From contig JAEZQN010000277.1 in NCBI GenBank assembly GCA_023441145.1, positions 1 through 16,295 on the forward strand: a DNA stretch of 16,295 nt, in the 5' to 3' direction. Positions 14,016 to 16,295 of the stretch are shown here, in pieces. Position 1 is the first letter of the stretch, and each line of letters opens with the position of its first letter. The notes beneath the pieces were generated by a model. It ran no database searches. It saw only the letters and a list, made by a program, of their open reading frames with translations, and was not told the origin of the DNA. This DNA comes from Bacillota bacterium (GTDB lineage: Bacteria; Bacillota; Clostridia; Lachnospirales; Lachnospiraceae). The position numbers and the translations under genes were made by a program.

Positions 14016-14872
14016 TAGTGATCTCCCTCCTTAGTAAAGCTCTCTTTAATGTATTGTGCAAAGCTTTGTTCTCCATATTGCACTGAACCTACCATATCCT
14101 CTGTTAATGTCCACTTGGAAAACTTAATAAGCCCTTCCTTGCCATTTTTCTTTAGACGATTTACAAAGGCAAGAATCGTAAACAGCACTGCTGGGGCCCT
14201 CTTAATCACTGGAGGCTTCCCCGCTGCCTCAAAGCAAAGATTGGCAATCTCTTCATAAGAATAGGTTTCTTTCCCACCTATATCATAGGTTTGATTATCA
14301 TCTAGCATATGCTCCACTATGTACTGTGCTAAATCCTCTGTAGCAATAACATTGGCATGAACAGGCTTCTTTCCTAATAAGCTGACAGAGCCCTTCTCTA
14401 TCATTGGGCGAAAGACCTTCACGATATCGTAAAAATATCCAGTTGGACGAACAATCATATACTGGATACCACTTTCCTTAAGCTTCTCCTCAAATTGAAA
14501 CTTTGCATAAAGCATAGGCACGTCTGGTGCCTTATCTGCCTTTATTACGGAAACATAAGCAAAGTGCTTTACTCCTGCCTTTAAGGCTTCCTGTAGTAAA
14601 TTCATATTTCCTTGATAGTCAATCTGTTCATTGGTTACTGTCGCACTTCCTTTAGTAAGTCCCACGGTGGAAATCACTACTTCAGCCCCTTCACATAATC
14701 CATTTAGGGTAGCAGGAACTGTCACATCTATCTTGTGATAGGTATAGCTACTTCCTGCATCCTCTCTAGGATTCATACAGTCTAGGGCGACAACCTCATG
14801 GCCACTCTTTCTTAAGACAGTCAAAATATCACTACCCAAATGTCCATACGCACCTGCAAGCACAATCTTCAT
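14015..14872 (-). CDS. Atypical short-chain dehydrogenase / NAD(P)-binding protein
   Basis: A 285-residue NmrA/NDUFA9-like extended SDR. The nucleotide-binding start KIVLAGAYGHLGSDI has GxxGxxG at residues 7-13; VISTVGLTKG and FAYVSVIKAD are typical mid-sheet segments, and YAKFQFEEKLKESGIQYMIV with RPTGYFYDIV follows the usual Y-x-K-like and Arg-Pro-Thr pattern of this group. The strict catalytic triad is weak, so it may be a redox sensor or a specialised reductase. The start at 14872 has AGGAGGTG four to five bases before it. It heads the operon with the DUF1295 protein and the FMN protein, which hints at a membrane-lipid or quinone-like substrate; this is inference only. Confidence 0.82.
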   Translation of the reverse strand: MKIVLAGAYGHLGSDILTVLRKSGHEVVALDCMNPREDAGSSYTYHKIDVTVPATLNGLCEGAEVVISTVGLTKGSATVTNEQIDYQGNMNLLQEALKAGVKHFAYVSVIKADKAPDVPMLYAKFQFEEKLKESGIQYMIVRPTGYFYDIVKVFRPMIEKGSVSLLGKKPVHANVIATEDLAQYIVEHMLDDNQTYDIGGKETYSYEEIANLCFEAAGKPPVIKRAPAVLFTILAFVNRLKKNGKEGLIKFSKWTLTEDMVGSVQYGEQSFAQYIKESFTKEGDH

Positions 14873-14891
14873 ACGACACCTCCTGATTTAA

Positions 14892-14917
14892 TAACTTATA
14901 ATTACTAACTTATAATT
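14892..14917. repeat. Two tandem 12-bp copies near the SDR start
   Basis: TAACTTATAATT occurs at 14892-14903 and again at 14906-14917, a 14-bp period, between the candidate promoters and the ribosome site of the SDR gene. It could be a double binding site; chance in A+T-rich DNA is possible. Confidence 0.5.
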
Positions 14918-14957
14918 TCGTCAATGATCTGTCTTTTAAGGAATAGATTTACTTAAT

Positions 14958-14986
14958 ATTATAGGGCCCAGTATGTAATTATGCAA
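14958..14986 (-). promoter_or_regulatory. Candidate promoter of the SDR-DUF1295-oxidase operon
   Basis: On the minus strand, a perfect TATAAT (14963-14958) lies 17 bases after TTGCAT (14986-14981); GGGCCC sits in the spacer. A second possibility nearer the gene is TTGACG (14924-14919) with TATAAG (14900-14895), 18 bases apart. I cannot choose firmly between them. Confidence 0.5.
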
Positions 14987-15014
14987 CAACTTGACCTAAT
15001 GACCTATAAAAGCA

Positions 15015-15043
15015 TTGCCAATTCCACCATTTTATACTATAAT
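15015..15043 (+). promoter_or_regulatory. Promoter of the SleB-type hydrolase gene
   Basis: TTGCCA (15015-15020) and a perfect TATAAT (15038-15043) are 17 bases apart, about 50 bp before the ATG. It is a vegetative sigma-A pattern, not a sporulation one. Confidence 0.78.
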
Positions 15044-15095
15044 TATTACGAATATATTAACATTATATCAAAAATATTAACTATGAGGTATAGAT

Positions 15096-16295
15096 ATGAA
15101 AGCTAAGATAATTGAAGCCGTAGCAGTTATTGCAGCAATCGCTGTGGTTTCAGTAACACAATCTATCCGTACATCAGATCTGGAATCTACCGAGCCGGTA
15201 ACTACCTATGTAGAAACCCCATCAACCATTCAGCCTAGTGCTACAAGACTGGCTTTGAATACACTAGAGCCTACGATTATTCCAGAATCTACTGATATTC
15301 CAGACCCTACAGTTATCCCTGAAGCTACTGTAACTCCTGAATCTACGGTTACCCCAGAAGTCACTGTAACTCCTGAGCCTGCTAGTTCACCAGAGGCTGT
15401 AATGAAAAAAGGAATTGTCACCTCCGCTTCCAGTGTAAACATCAGGCAAAAGGCATCCACCGATTCTGCAATCGTTGGGAAATTATACACAGGAGCTGTA
15501 CTTACTATTGAAAACGAACAAAACGGATGGTACTCTATCTCCTCTGGCAATGTAAAAGGATATGTCAGCAGTGACTTAATCACTGTTTCAGATAATATAG
15601 ATGCATTAAAAAAGAAATATCAATATTCCTATGCTGTAGTTGGCGTAAAATTGTTAAATGCCCGAAGCCAAGCCTCAACGGATGCCAGTGTAGTAACAAA
15701 GTTAGAAGCAAACAGCCAGCATAAGGTACTGTCTGTGAAAGGTGATTGGGTACAAATAGCCCTCTACAATACAGAAATGGTAGGCTATGTTAGTAAAGAA
15801 TACGTAAGCATAAAATCGAAAGAACTTACTGCAGTCAGTATAGAAGAGGACAAACAAACAAAACAGTCTATCCAAGTAAAACTAACACAGTTGCAACAGG
15901 AGCAGGTAGAAACACAAAATCCTACCTCTACTATAGCACCTACTGTAACTCCTAGTCCTACTAGAACTCCAACACCTACTAAGACTCCTACAGCAACTAA
16001 AACTCCTACGCCTACTAATGCTACCGTACCAAGTGTAGGAAGTTCTCTTACTAACAGTAAAGAGGATCAGCTTAAGCTTCTTTCTTGTATTATCTACTGT
16101 GAGTCAGGGTATGAGACCTATGAAGGTAAACTTGCTGTTGCAAATGTTATTTTAAACCGTGTAAAATCATCCAGTTATCCCAATACGATAAAAGGAGTCG
16201 TATATCAAAAAAATCAGTTTTCTCCTGCCACTAGTGGCAGACTAGAAGCCCAGCTGAAGAAATACTCCTCCTATTCCACCAAGTCGCAGCTAGAG
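15096..16295 (+). CDS. Exported cell-wall hydrolase with two SH3b domains and a SleB-type catalytic domain (cut by window edge)
   Basis: Four hundred residues are visible with no stop before the right edge. Order: a hydrophobic N-terminal segment (about residues 5-22, signal or anchor), a Pro/Thr/Glu repeat spacer (about 58-100), a bacterial SH3 domain (about 103-168, SASVNIRQKASTDSAIVGKL), a second SH3 domain (about 179-240, LLNARSQASTDASVVTKL), a Pro/Thr spacer (about 275-313), then the start of a Hydrolase_2 (SleB/CwlJ) domain: LLSCIIYCESGYETYEGKLA with the probable catalytic Glu336, then VANVILNRVKSSSYPN. SH3b domains usually bind peptidoglycan, and SleB-type enzymes cut it as lytic transglycosylases. 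The ATG at 15096 has GAGGT upstream. The sigma-A-like promoter and the spacers suggest a role in growing cells rather than in germination; this is inferred. Confidence 0.92.
   Translation, partial: MKAKIIEAVAVIAAIAVVSVTQSIRTSDLESTEPVTTYVETPSTIQPSATRLALNTLEPTIIPESTDIPDPTVIPEATVTPESTVTPEVTVTPEPASSPEAVMKKGIVTSASSVNIRQKASTDSAIVGKLYTGAVLTIENEQNGWYSISSGNVKGYVSSDLITVSDNIDALKKKYQYSYAVVGVKLLNARSQASTDASVVTKLEANSQHKVLSVKGDWVQIALYNTEMVGYVSKEYVSIKSKELTAVSIEEDKQTKQSIQVKLTQLQQEQVETQNPTSTIAPTVTPSPTRTPTPTKTPTATKTPTPTNATVPSVGSSLTNSKEDQLKLLSCIIYCESGYETYEGKLAVANVILNRVKSSSYPNTIKGVVYQKNQFSPATSGRLEAQLKKYSSYSTKSQLE
15267..15374 (+). repeat. Six 18-bp tandem units coding a Pro/Thr spacer
   Basis: Each unit encodes [E/D]-x-T-x-x-P, for example EATVTP and ESTVTP, six times in a row. 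Such in-frame repeats can change copy number without breaking the gene and so vary the reach of the protein through the wall. A long antisense open frame over this stretch is a by-product of the repeat. Confidence 0.85.

Noticed and set aside
15230..15583. Minus-strand open frame with repeated TVxSGV units
   Set aside because: It is the antisense of the Pro/Thr tandem repeat in the SH3-SleB gene; the repeat keeps all frames open. No promoter or ribosome site supports it.
1..16295. Mobile element, CRISPR array, tRNA or rRNA
   Set aside because: No transposase or integrase-like frame, no regular direct repeats with spacers and no cloverleaf were seen by eye; a covariance-model search would settle the RNA question.

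Overview
The window looks like chromosomal DNA of a low-GC, spore-forming, probably flagellated Gram-positive anaerobe, most likely a Lachnospiraceae or Lachnoclostridium-type clostridium. The evidence is a spoIIID gene with a sigma-E-type promoter, a SleB-type cell-wall hydrolase, a BlaI/M56 pair, strong AGGAGG-like ribosome sites and A+T-rich spacers. I see no insertion sequence, prophage, CRISPR array, rRNA or tRNA. The species is inferred from gene content, not from a database match.

Layout. Almost everything from 1 to about 11950 is on the minus strand. Positions 1-1196 hold pth followed by the 5' end of mfd. Positions 1338-3802 hold a BlaI-type repressor and an M56 (BlaR1-like) membrane protease whose reading frame is cut by one in-frame TGA; two matching 17-bp dyads sit at the blaI promoter. 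Positions 3984-6549 hold spoIIID downstream of pseB-pseC, which encode the first two steps of pseudaminic-acid sugar synthesis. Positions 6828-11952 hold a long run of close genes: a small HMA metal-binding protein, a Zn/Cd/Pb P-type ATPase, a MutT-like Nudix enzyme, a SAT-like acetyltransferase, an aldo/keto reductase, TrmO, and a flavodoxin interrupted by an in-frame TAG. A divergent ArsR/SmtB-family repressor starts at 12207. Positions 12676-14872 hold a minus-strand operon of an atypical SDR, a DUF1295 membrane protein and an FMN-binding oxidase-fold protein. From 15096 to the right edge runs an exported SH3-SH3-SleB hydrolase, cut by the window end.

How the parts work together. The metal module is self-contained. 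The repressor carries both the CadC-type Cys site and the CzrA-type Asp/His site, and the two divergent promoters each have a TTGA-N8-TCAA operator lying exactly between the -35 and -10 boxes, so one protein could shut both. The transcription unit may carry metal control into the downstream repair and detoxification genes. The spoIIID region shows a likely read-through lock: the sigma-E promoter starts RNA inside a hairpin that would otherwise bury the spoIIID ribosome site, so only sporulation-specific RNA should be translated well.

Two genes in this 16-kb stretch (the M56 sensor and the flavodoxin) each carry a single in-frame nonsense codon with well-conserved sequence on both sides. They look like recent inactivations or sequence errors rather than old decay. 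TAG serves as an ordinary stop for other genes in the window.
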